Assembly: GCA_017462565.1 (NCBI GenBank)
Contig: JAFTQW010000001.1
Coordinates: forward strand, 1-64,000
Source: Ruminococcus sp.
GTDB taxonomy: Bacteria; Bacillota; Clostridia; Oscillospirales; Ruminococcaceae
Direction: 5' to 3'
Length of the DNA stretch: 64,000 nucleotides
Shown here: piece after piece, positions 36,142 through 43,582 of the stretch
Layout: each line of letters starts with the position of its first letter
Numbering within the stretch: the stretch's first letter is position 1
Position numbers and translations under genes: made by a program
Notes under the pieces: model-generated
Databases searched by the model: none
Told to the model about the DNA's origin: nothing
What the model saw: the letters and a program-made list of their open reading frames with translations, nothing else

Positions 36142-36247
36142 TTTATTTTGTGATAGAATAATGATATAATATTATAAGGTGCGGCGGATCATAGAACAAT
36201 AATAGGCTCTGATTCCGCTAAGCGCTTAAAGTTAGGAGTTTTTAATT
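36142..36247 (+). promoter_or_regulatory. Promoter and structured leader of the surface-protein gene
   Basis: TTTATT (36142-36147), a 17-nt spacer and TATAAT (36165-36170). The transcript would start near 36177 and carry an imperfect hairpin with arms GCGGATCATAG and CTCTGATTCCGC, then AGGAG 10 nt before the ATG. The 5' UTR of about 70 nt does not match a riboswitch I know. Confidence 0.5.
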
Positions 36248-37030
36248 ATGAAAATGAATAAGATTCTTGCAACTGTTGCTGCATCTGCACTTTCACTGTC
36301 CGCTCTCGCAGCAATGAGTTTTTCAGCAAGCGCAGCTGTCACTGAGATTCCATATACTCAGTCTGAGGATTCTCTCTCAACCGATAATGATGGTCGTTCA
36401 CTCAGAAGAAATATTTACAATGTGTGGACCACACCAAACACAGCTGATATTGATGGTGCAAAAACTACAATTGAGGACAACGTTACAGTTGAATTCACTG
36501 TAAGCGGTATCGGCGATGCTTCAACTACAGACGATGGAACTCAGCTTAAAGCATGGCTTGCCGGAAGCATTGCCGGCAATTCCGTATGGTCTCTTAATGA
36601 TGCTGGAGAAGCTGCAATCGATATTAATGGAGACGGCACATATACAGCTACATGGGCACTTGAAGGCTCTGAAAATGTTGATTGTCTTATTGTTCAAACT
36701 AACATAAACATCTACTCTTTCGGCAACAATGTTACAGGCATTGACGATACGACAGCTAATATTACTGTAAATAAAATTTATACCGGTAAGGAAGATGCTC
36801 CTGCTGAAACAACAACTACAACCGAAGCTCCCGCCGGAGACACAACAACAACTACAACAGCTAAACCGGCTGCAGGAGGCACAACAACTGCCAAGCCGGC
36901 TGCAGGCGGCACAACTACTACAGCTAAGAAAGAAGCTTCCGCTGCTACAGGCGATATGGGCGTAGGTCTTGCCGTTGCTGCTATTGCAGTTGCCGGAGCT
37001 GCTGCATTCGTTTCAAGAAAAAGGGACTAA
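36248..37030 (+). CDS. Secreted surface protein with Thr-rich linker and sorting-signal-like C terminus
   Basis: A 260-aa protein. It has a signal peptide (about residues 1-29, ending SFSASA-A), an unrecognised beta-rich domain (about 30-180) and a linker of Thr runs with a repeated TAKPAAGGTT unit. The C-terminal tripartite tail is ATGD, a hydrophobic helix (VGLAVAAIAVAGAAAFV) and SRKRD. This resembles a sortase signal with a degenerate xxxTGD motif rather than LPXTG. It has its own promoter and terminator. Likely a wall- or membrane-attached surface protein; the ligand is unknown. Confidence 0.85.
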   Translation: MKMNKILATVAASALSLSALAAMSFSASAAVTEIPYTQSEDSLSTDNDGRSLRRNIYNVWTTPNTADIDGAKTTIEDNVTVEFTVSGIGDASTTDDGTQLKAWLAGSIAGNSVWSLNDAGEAAIDINGDGTYTATWALEGSENVDCLIVQTNINIYSFGNNVTGIDDTTANITVNKIYTGKEDAPAETTTTTEAPAGDTTTTTTAKPAAGGTTTAKPAAGGTTTTAKKEASAATGDMGVGLAVAAIAVAGAAAFVSRKRD

Positions 37031-37059
37031 TCTAAGTTCTGATAATTGCAATTTATATA

Positions 37060-37088
37060 ATGCCCTCTGATTTCAGGGGGCATTTAAT
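37060..37088 (+). terminator. Terminator after the surface-protein gene
   Basis: ATGCCCTCTG-ATTT-CAGGGGGCAT followed by TTAATAACTT. The T tract is weak. Confidence 0.6.
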
Positions 37089-37157
37089 AACTTATTCTCA
37101 TAGAATATTGTACGCATGATCTCTATGAGAACAGGTTCTGATTTAAAGGAGTTTTCA

Positions 37158-37973
37158 ATGAATTTCAAAAAAATCCAATCGGCAGCTGCTGCGCTGATCT
37201 TTGTTTCCTGTCTGGCATCATGCGCCGGAAAAAACAGCTCGGATTCATCTGATACCGCCGTTACGACAGCTTCCGGAACAGAGGACGATTTTCAGCCGAT
37301 CGAAGTAACTTCCGAAGAGCTTGTTCCTCCAGCCCCGGCAGAATCGACCGACCCTAATGCCGTAACCTTTGATGACGATGATTTCTCTTTCGCCTATATT
37401 CAAGATCAGGATCCGGATTCGGCTAAGGGAACGCTTGCAATTGCCGAAGTTCAAGGAAATAAAATGCTTAAATTTGACGACGATTTCTCCGTTCCAACCA
37501 AGGGAAAGGTTCAGAAAATCATTATCAATGCCGCAGCGCTCCTTGGGACAGATAATCTTTCTAAAGTAAGAAGCATCGAATTTGATATGTACGCCGATGC
37601 AGAAACGGACGCTTATATCAACGAGGACGGCGAAAATGTTAAAGTCCCCGGAACAATAAGCGGCGGCGGCGGTACTGTAACCGCTAAAACCGACAGCGAG
37701 GGAAACGGAAGATGGTACGATTTCGATGAATTTGAAGGCGGCGAATATAATTTTGATATGTCCGGAGCCGTTCACGCAGAATTCAAATTTCTCCTTTCAG
37801 CAAGCGGATTATGCTGGTCGTCCGAAATGGAGGATGCAAATTTCCTTATTATGCGATGGGGTTCTGAAAACGATTCCAATTTGTACATTGACAACATCGT
37901 TTTCTATGACGAAAACGGCGAGTCCATCCCTCTTATTGACCGTTCAGCCGAACCGACCGAGGAAACAACATAA
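37158..37973 (+). CDS. Lipoprotein with carbohydrate-binding-like domain
   Basis: A 271-aa lipoprotein. The ATG at 37158 follows AAAGGAG; the frame is open 14 codons upstream but without a binding site. Lipobox LASC, Cys at 22; acidic Thr/Ser linker to about 75; then a beta-sandwich-looking domain with VTFDDDDFSFAYI, KMLKFDDDF, KVRSIEFDMYADAET and a C-terminal LYIDNIVFYDENG. The motif IDNIVFYDENG is typical of carbohydrate-binding modules of the jelly-roll type. A role in binding plant glycans at the surface is inferred from this and from the GH enzymes in the window. Confidence 0.8.
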   Translation: MNFKKIQSAAAALIFVSCLASCAGKNSSDSSDTAVTTASGTEDDFQPIEVTSEELVPPAPAESTDPNAVTFDDDDFSFAYIQDQDPDSAKGTLAIAEVQGNKMLKFDDDFSVPTKGKVQKIIINAAALLGTDNLSKVRSIEFDMYADAETDAYINEDGENVKVPGTISGGGGTVTAKTDSEGNGRWYDFDEFEGGEYNFDMSGAVHAEFKFLLSASGLCWSSEMEDANFLIMRWGSENDSNLYIDNIVFYDENGESIPLIDRSAEPTEETT

Positions 37974-38016
37974 AATAAACCCGAAAAGAATTTCAGCGTT
38001 CTTTTCGGGTTATTTT
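37974..38016 (+). terminator. Terminator between convergent genes
   Basis: AATAAACCCGAAAAGAA pairs with TTCTTTTCGGGTTATTTT; T-rich on the plus side. Confidence 0.8.
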
Positions 38017-38037
38017 AATAATATGAAATTTATGGGC

Positions 38038-38490
38038 TTATTTCGAGAACTGCTCATAGGCAATATTTTTTTTTTCACGAAGCCTTTGATAGTCTTCCTC
38101 GCCGCTTATAACGCCATAGCAGGGTTTATCATCATCTATGCAGCAGCTTCCATAATCATTGAAATAATTATCGCCATTATAATAAAATTCAACAAACGGC
38201 AATATGTCCTCACGAATATCTTCATCCCACAATTTACCGTCACAGTTTTTAAGCAGATACTCAGTACCGCTCATCTGCCCGTTTCTTACTTTACCGCAGT
38301 CCTCTTCGTCAGCGTCCTCGCCCTCAAAGCCGTGTTCTATTATCCACCTTAAAAACAATCCGATATGATTGCCTGCAAAAAGCCAGATACTCTCTTCCTG
38401 TTCATCCGTAAGATCTCCCGTAATATTGCAGTTTTTGCGGTAAAGCTCTTCAGCGCTTTCCCAATGCCAGTCTGCTCTGTCTATTGCCAT
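38038..38490 (-). CDS. DUF7832-like hypothetical protein (150 aa)
   Basis: The opening DRADWHWESAEEL and the segment AGNHIGLFLRWIIEHGF resemble the family now called DUF7832 (ADWH near the start, then THIGMFLAW), small cytosolic proteins sometimes found with toxin-immunity genes. The C-terminal part (YYNGDNYFNDYGSC, DYQRLREKKNIAYEQFSK) is acidic. No polymorphic toxin is adjacent here. The assignment is by memory of motif spacing, so moderate confidence; the function is unknown. Confidence 0.65.
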   Translation of the reverse strand: MAIDRADWHWESAEELYRKNCNITGDLTDEQEESIWLFAGNHIGLFLRWIIEHGFEGEDADEEDCGKVRNGQMSGTEYLLKNCDGKLWDEDIREDILPFVEFYYNGDNYFNDYGSCCIDDDKPCYGVISGEEDYQRLREKKNIAYEQFSK

Positions 38491-38530
38491 AAAATCAATC
38501 CATTCCTTTCATGTAAATAAGAATCATTAA

Positions 38531-38702
38531 GGAACCACTGAATAAATCACGCCTGACGGCTCAGCACGCATCTTGCTTGCATATTTTCCGTCATCTTGCA
38601 CAGAAATTTCTTGATAGGCGACAGCCTGCCTGCGAAATTTCTATACAATCTGACGAAAAATCTGACTGCGCAACCTACGCACTGGATTTAATCAGCGCTT
38701 CC
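38531..38702. mobile_element. MITE-like element with TTAA target duplication
   Basis: 172 bp bounded by inverted ends GGAACCACTGAATAAATC and (inverted) GGAAGCGCTGATTAAATC, flanked by TTAA at 38527-38530 and 38703-38706. The interior is a long imperfect palindrome (CCGTCATCTTG with CAATCTGACG; AGAAATTTC with GAAATTTCT). It encodes nothing. The right TTAA supplies the stop codon of the DUF2130 gene. Probably a non-autonomous derivative of an IS absent from this window. Confidence 0.8.
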
Positions 38703-40259
38703 TTAACTCTCATCGTTATCAAGCTCTGAAAACATTTCAAGCATTGTCGGATTGTCCTTTGTAAGCTTTTTTATTGATATATCGTCTAACTTGTTGTTTG
38801 CTTTTTTAAAATGATCTATGCTTAAGAGAAGATTATCCCTAACACTTTCAAGAGTTTTGATGGTCTTGTTAATTTCAGCAATTGCCTTATCAAAACTATT
38901 GTTAGCGTTTTTATAATGCTTTAAAAAAACGTCCTTGTAAGAATTTAATTTGCTTTCAAAATTCGTGATATCAATACTTTGATTCTCTAATTCTTTTACT
39001 CTTCTTTTATATTCTATTGCGTTTGAAGCGGCATTACGAAGTATTGAGATAATTGTAAGAAAACATTGCGGACGTACAACGTACATTTTCTCATATTGTT
39101 CATCAGAAACGTCAACTATCCCCTGATTATAATATTCATTATCCGCTTCAAGAAGAGTCACCAGAACAGCATATTCACATTTTTTCAGCCGTCTGTCTTT
39201 GTCAAGCTCTTTAAAGAAGTCTTCATTCTTATGCTTCGCAGCGGTGGTGTCCATTTCGTTTTTCATTTCAAACATAATAGATATGAGTTCATTTCCGTAT
39301 TCATCAAGCTCCCGATAAATAAAATCTCCCTTACTATTATTCCTGACATCATTATCCTTGCCAAATGAAACTCGTCCTGCCGGAAAATATCCCTGAATTT
39401 TCCTGAACTCGTTTTCACAGTGCTTTTCAAGACTTTCACCAACCATTTTGGTAGACAATCTGGCTTTAAAATCCTTGTAATATTCAACCAGTTCTCTTTG
39501 CTGTTTAAGTTCGGCTTCATATTCAGCTTTTTGTGCGTCACGTTCTTGTTTGATTTTAGAAACTTCCGTTTGAATCGCAAGGTCTTTTTCTAACGATTTT
39601 TTACTTAATTCAGAATTAAGACTCTGTATATCAATATTTAATTTGTTTATCTCTTCGTTCTTTTGCGAAACAGCTTTTGCAACCTCTGAATCAATTTCCA
39701 AATTATGGGATTTTTTCATATTCTCTATCTGCTGTTCGAGCATTGCAATTTCTGTTTCTTTTTCGCTTACCGACTGCTTTAATTCTGAAGAATGCTGCTG
39801 TTCAGAGTTTTCTAACTCAGCTTTCAGCTTTTCAATATCAATATTTAATCTGTTTATCTCTTCAATTTTTTGTGAAAGAGCTTTCGTAACTGCCGATTCA
39901 ATTTCCGAACTATGAGATTGATTCATATTCTCTATCTGCTGTTCAAGCATTGCAATTTCTGTTTCTTTTTCGCTTACAGACTGCTGCAATTCTAAAGAAT
40001 GCTGTTTTTCAGCGCTTTCCGACTCGGCTTTAAGCTTCTCAATGTCAATTTTCAGTTTACTTATTTCACTGTCCTTAAAAGCTTTTACTTCGTTAAGCTT
40101 TATTTCCGTATCCTTGAAATACTGCTTTTCATATTCGGACATACGTTTCTCAATTTCCTTGTCAAATTCCTTAGTGCGAACCTGACTGAGAATTGCTGAA
40201 AAACCGGCTTCATCCACAGTAAATAATTGTCCGCAGTTAGGACACTTGATCTCATTCAT
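38703..40259 (-). CDS. DUF2130 domain-containing coiled-coil protein
   Basis: A 518-aa protein. The N-terminal zinc-ribbon half (EIKCPNCGQLFTVDE) is followed by a long coiled coil (about 30-265) with a tandem duplication of about 66 residues (each with SVSEKETEIAMLEQQIENM). Then comes the DUF2130 domain (ESLEKHCENEFRKIQGYFPA, SKGDFIYRE, ISIMFEMKNE), whose D...E-x-K pattern recalls PD-(D/E)XK nucleases, and a second helical tail. AGGAAG supports the ATG at 40259. Family function is not established; a nucleic-acid role is inferred. The MITE abuts its stop codon. Confidence 0.88.
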   Translation of the reverse strand: MNEIKCPNCGQLFTVDEAGFSAILSQVRTKEFDKEIEKRMSEYEKQYFKDTEIKLNEVKAFKDSEISKLKIDIEKLKAESESAEKQHSLELQQSVSEKETEIAMLEQQIENMNQSHSSEIESAVTKALSQKIEEINRLNIDIEKLKAELENSEQQHSSELKQSVSEKETEIAMLEQQIENMKKSHNLEIDSEVAKAVSQKNEEINKLNIDIQSLNSELSKKSLEKDLAIQTEVSKIKQERDAQKAEYEAELKQQRELVEYYKDFKARLSTKMVGESLEKHCENEFRKIQGYFPAGRVSFGKDNDVRNNSKGDFIYRELDEYGNELISIMFEMKNEMDTTAAKHKNEDFFKELDKDRRLKKCEYAVLVTLLEADNEYYNQGIVDVSDEQYEKMYVVRPQCFLTIISILRNAASNAIEYKRRVKELENQSIDITNFESKLNSYKDVFLKHYKNANNSFDKAIAEINKTIKTLESVRDNLLLSIDHFKKANNKLDDISIKKLTKDNPTMLEMFSELDNDES

Positions 40260-40350
40260 AAAACCGCTTCCTTTCCATTCCGGCAAAATGATAATATTCA
40301 ATCACCCCCGCCATATGACGAGGGTGAAAACAATCTTTCTGAAAATTCAA

Positions 40351-42747
40351 TTAACCCAAAGCGACAGAGATCTCATTCACATCGCCAAGCATATCAGCGG
40401 GAACGTAGCATCCGTCGATTTTTTCGCCGTTTAGAACGATCTGTTTAACGCCGGATTCAACGTGAGCGGAGTTATCGACAGTGATATTGAGCTTCTTGCC
40501 ACGGAAGTTCTTTTCAATCTTAAATCCGTCCCACTCGGAAGGAATTGACGGAGAAATTGTAATTCCGTCAGCGTCGGGACGCATACCGCAGATACCCTCA
40601 ACGCATCCGACCATGACTGTCGAAGCCGTACCGGTGAGCCAGTGAACATGAGAACGTCCCTCGTATGGAGAAGCCTTGGATTCAGTGAACTGACCGTGAA
40701 CGTAAGGCTCCATAACACGAATCTCAGCCTTGTCGTTCATAGCGGCAGGAGAGCTTTCCATGAAATACTCGAACGCTCTGTTTCCATGACCGAGAAGCGA
40801 TTCGGCAAGAATAAGCCAGCCCTGCGACTGTGAGAATATACCGCCGTTTTCCTTGGTATCGGCATTGAAAATATGCATAAGAGCTCCGTCGAAATAATGA
40901 TCCTTGTAAGGCGGTTCAAGAAGCTTTGCTCCGTATGGAGTGTTCAGGATATCGTGAACGCTGTTCATAGCCTTTTCCGCCTGTTCGTCGGACGCAAATC
41001 TGGAGATAACGCTCCATGACTGCGGATTGAGCCACATATTTGCTTCGGGATCTTTCTTAGCTCCGACGATAACTCCGTCCTCACGGATTCCACGGATAAA
41101 TCTATCCTCGTCCCAGCACTTTTCAAGAGCTTCGGCAAGCTTGCCCTGAACATCGTCAATATAAGCGATATAGTCGGTATCGTTCTTTAAAACTGCCATT
41201 TCCTTGATAGTAGTCATTGCATAGTAAAGCTGGAAAGCGACAAAAGTCGATTCGCCCTTAGCTCCCAAACGGAGACAGTCGTTCCAGTCGGCATGAAGTC
41301 CCGCAGGCATATCGTGATCGCCGAGACGCTCCATAGAGAATCTGATAGCATTTTTAAGATGATCGTAAACCGTTGCCTCGCCGCCGTTTGCATAAACGAT
41401 AACCTCATCGAGGAAGCCTGTGTTTCCGCTTTCTCCGATATATTTAACAATAGTCGGGAACAGCCAGAGAGCGTCGTCTGCACGGTATGAAGGATGACCT
41501 GTTTCCTTAACGTAATCGGGATCGTCGGGAGTATTTTCGTGACCGGCATTGTGATTGAACTTAACAAGCGGAAGTCCGCCGCCGTTGTCTACCTGAGCGG
41601 AGAGCATAAATCTTATCTTCTCGGCAGCCATTTCCGGATCGAGATGGATAATTCCCTGAATGTCCTGAACCGTATCACGGTAGCCGTAACCGTTTCTGAG
41701 TCCGCAGTAAATGAACGAAGCCGCTCTTGACCAGATAAATGTGATGAAGCACTGATAAGCGTTCCAGACGTTGATCATATTGTTGAATTCCTCCGAAGGA
41801 GTTTCAACCTTGAAGTTAGAGAGCTGACCGTGCCAGTAATCCTTGAGCTGCTTGATTTCAGCGTCAACCCTGCCTGCTTCCTTGTATTCATTAAGGATAG
41901 CCGTTGCCTGAACGTTGTCCTTCTGACCGAGAATGTAGATAAGCTCGGCAGTTTCGCCCGGTTTGAGAGTTATATCGGACTGGAGCGCTCCGCAGGAATT
42001 GCTGTTGAAGTTCATAGCGTTATTGCATTTTCCGGATTCAACGGCAATCGGATTCGAGTATGTTCTGTAAGGTCCTATAAAGTCGCTGAGAGAACCGTTG
42101 TATGCGGAAATATCTGCTCCGACCATGCCGAAAAATCTTTCCTGATGATTAGAACCCGATTCGTCACGTCCGGAATTTTCGTTTATGTGCTGAACGATCT
42201 TATTCTCCTCAAAGCTTGTGCGGGTGATGAAAAGGGTGTACTGAAGATTTACCTGATCCTGCTCGTAATTGTTCTCGTTTGTAAATTCAACAAAGCCAAA
42301 AACTGAAAGTTTGCGCTCCTTATCGCTGTTGTTGGTAATTTTTTCACGCCATACCTCGTATGTTTTTCCATAGGGAACGTAATATGTTGCCTCCGACCTG
42401 ATATCTGCATATTCTGCGGATATCACCGTGTAAGCCGTACCGTGGCGGCACTCCGACTTATACTTGTCAAGCGGCTTGCCCACAGGCTGCCATGAAGCCG
42501 ACCAGTAATCGCTTGTTTCGTTGTCACGGATGTAGATGTAGCGTCCCGGCAGAGCCATTTCAGAGTTGAAGCGGAAACGTGAGATTCTTCCGTTTGCTCC
42601 CGACTTAACAAAGCTGTAGCCTGCTGCATTATTCGAGATCATTGCACCGTATTCAGGATCGCCAAGGTAGTTTGCCCATGGTGCAGGGGTCGCTGGATTT
42701 GTTATTACATATTCCTTGTTTTTCAGGTCAAAATGTCCGTACTGCAT
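40351..42747 (-). CDS. GH94 disaccharide phosphorylase, cellobiose phosphorylase type
   Basis: A 798-aa cytosolic glycoside phosphorylase of family GH94, close to the usual length of cellobiose phosphorylases. It starts MQYGHFDLKNKEYVITNPATP with WANYLGD, as in that group. The (alpha/alpha)6 barrel contains RNGYGYRDTVQD and LHADWNDCLRLG, where the Asp is the general acid. The active-site segment GGIFSQSQGWLILAES differs from cellobiose phosphorylases as I remember them, so chitobiose- or laminaribiose-type specificity cannot be excluded. Reaction: disaccharide plus phosphate gives sugar-1-phosphate plus sugar. AGGAG precedes the ATG. It is divergent from secG, with copy D between. Confidence 0.92.
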   Translation of the reverse strand: MQYGHFDLKNKEYVITNPATPAPWANYLGDPEYGAMISNNAAGYSFVKSGANGRISRFRFNSEMALPGRYIYIRDNETSDYWSASWQPVGKPLDKYKSECRHGTAYTVISAEYADIRSEATYYVPYGKTYEVWREKITNNSDKERKLSVFGFVEFTNENNYEQDQVNLQYTLFITRTSFEENKIVQHINENSGRDESGSNHQERFFGMVGADISAYNGSLSDFIGPYRTYSNPIAVESGKCNNAMNFNSNSCGALQSDITLKPGETAELIYILGQKDNVQATAILNEYKEAGRVDAEIKQLKDYWHGQLSNFKVETPSEEFNNMINVWNAYQCFITFIWSRAASFIYCGLRNGYGYRDTVQDIQGIIHLDPEMAAEKIRFMLSAQVDNGGGLPLVKFNHNAGHENTPDDPDYVKETGHPSYRADDALWLFPTIVKYIGESGNTGFLDEVIVYANGGEATVYDHLKNAIRFSMERLGDHDMPAGLHADWNDCLRLGAKGESTFVAFQLYYAMTTIKEMAVLKNDTDYIAYIDDVQGKLAEALEKCWDEDRFIRGIREDGVIVGAKKDPEANMWLNPQSWSVISRFASDEQAEKAMNSVHDILNTPYGAKLLEPPYKDHYFDGALMHIFNADTKENGGIFSQSQGWLILAESLLGHGNRAFEYFMESSPAAMNDKAEIRVMEPYVHGQFTESKASPYEGRSHVHWLTGTASTVMVGCVEGICGMRPDADGITISPSIPSEWDGFKIEKNFRGKKLNITVDNSAHVESGVKQIVLNGEKIDGCYVPADMLGDVNEISVALG

Positions 42748-42857
42748 ATTTTTTCTCCTTTTGTGCTGATAAACGGCAGTGCTATTCCGTAACAGCGTAA
42801 TAATAGTAGTTTTATTATACCATTTTTTTCAATTTATTTCAAGTACTTTAACAATAT

Positions 42858-43101
42858 TTTATCACGGCAACAGCATTTATTTTTTTACATATTAAGGGGA
42901 CGCTGTCCCCTTAAACCCCTGCCAAAGGGACGTAAAGTCCCTTTGGAAACCCGGTATTAATCCTTACGGATACCCTTTATGGGTATCCGTAAGGATTAGG
43001 GCAGGACGCCCAAGCGAAAATAACTCCTTTCAGCAAGAAATCAGAGAAACAAAGTCCGCTTGATAAACATAACAAAAAGTAAATATTGTTGCCCTGGATA
43101 A
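42858..43101 (+). repeat. Dispersed TIR/hairpin element, copy D (most complete)
   Basis: Best-preserved copy. Left end ATCACGGCAACAGCATTTAT, right end (inverted) ATCCAGGGCAACAATATTTA. Between them: hairpin 1 (AAGGGGACGCTGTCCCCTT), hairpin 2 (CCAAAGGGAC and GTCCCTTTGG), hairpin 3 at 42959-42997 (arms AATCCTTACGGATACCC), GGGC/GCCC, and a longer CAAGCG...CGCTTG pairing. It sits between divergently transcribed GH94 and secG. The remaining sequence of 42748-43269 is AT-rich with the secG promoter. Confidence 0.88.
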
Positions 43102-43195
43102 TTTATGAAAATTTTTGAATTAAAATCAGGAGATAAGTTGTACAATTCCAACAATTTTTTTCAGAAAAAACCGCTTGTTTTTTACTCGTAAATAC

Positions 43196-43224
43196 TTGAA
43201 ACATAAAAAAAAATATGATATAAT
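43196..43224 (+). promoter_or_regulatory. Promoter of secG
   Basis: TTGAAA (43196-43201), a 17-nt spacer and TATAAT (43219-43224), about 46 nt before the ATG. Confidence 0.8.
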
Positions 43225-43269
43225 AATAGAGATATTTGAATTCGTGTATTCTAATGGAGGTATTTTATT

Positions 43270-43527
43270 ATGTCAACGCTTGAAATCGTCGGAGGAGTGG
43301 TTCTCCTTATCATAAGTGCTCTTGTTATCATTCTTTGTCTTTCACAGGAACAGAAATCACAGGATAGTATGTCTGCCGCTCTTACAGGAGCAAGCAGCGA
43401 TTCTTTCTACGGAAAAAACGAAGGCAGAACTAAGGAAGCTATTCTCAATAAGATTACAAGAACTCTTGGAATTATAATGTTCATTATTGTTCTTGCAATT
43501 AATTTAATTCCAATTTTATCCAAGTAA
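43270..43527 (+). CDS. secG: Preprotein translocase subunit SecG
   Basis: An 85-aa SecG with two membrane helices (about 5-25 and 64-82) and the family motif LSQEQKSQDSMSAALTGAS in the connecting loop. GGAGG lies 11 nt before the ATG. secG followed by rnr is a conserved Firmicutes order. Confidence 0.95.
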   Translation: MSTLEIVGGVVLLIISALVIILCLSQEQKSQDSMSAALTGASSDSFYGKNEGRTKEAILNKITRTLGIIMFIIVLAINLIPILSK

Positions 43528-43537
43528 TCAGAATCAG

Positions 43538-43569
43538 CCCTGTGACTTAGTCATGGGGTTTATTTTTTA
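43538..43569 (+). terminator. Terminator between secG and rnr
   Basis: CCCTGTGAC-TTA-GTCATGGGG is a 9-bp stem with two G-U wobble pairs, followed by TTTATTTTTT. It lies directly before the rnr ribosome binding site, so it may set the secG:rnr ratio by partial read-through. Confidence 0.65.
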
Positions 43570-43582
43570 AAGCGAGGTAATT

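Noticed and set aside
36177-36247. Cyclic-di-GMP or other known riboswitch in the surface-protein leader
   Set aside because: None of the conserved loop sequences of known classes is present; only an imperfect hairpin is visible.
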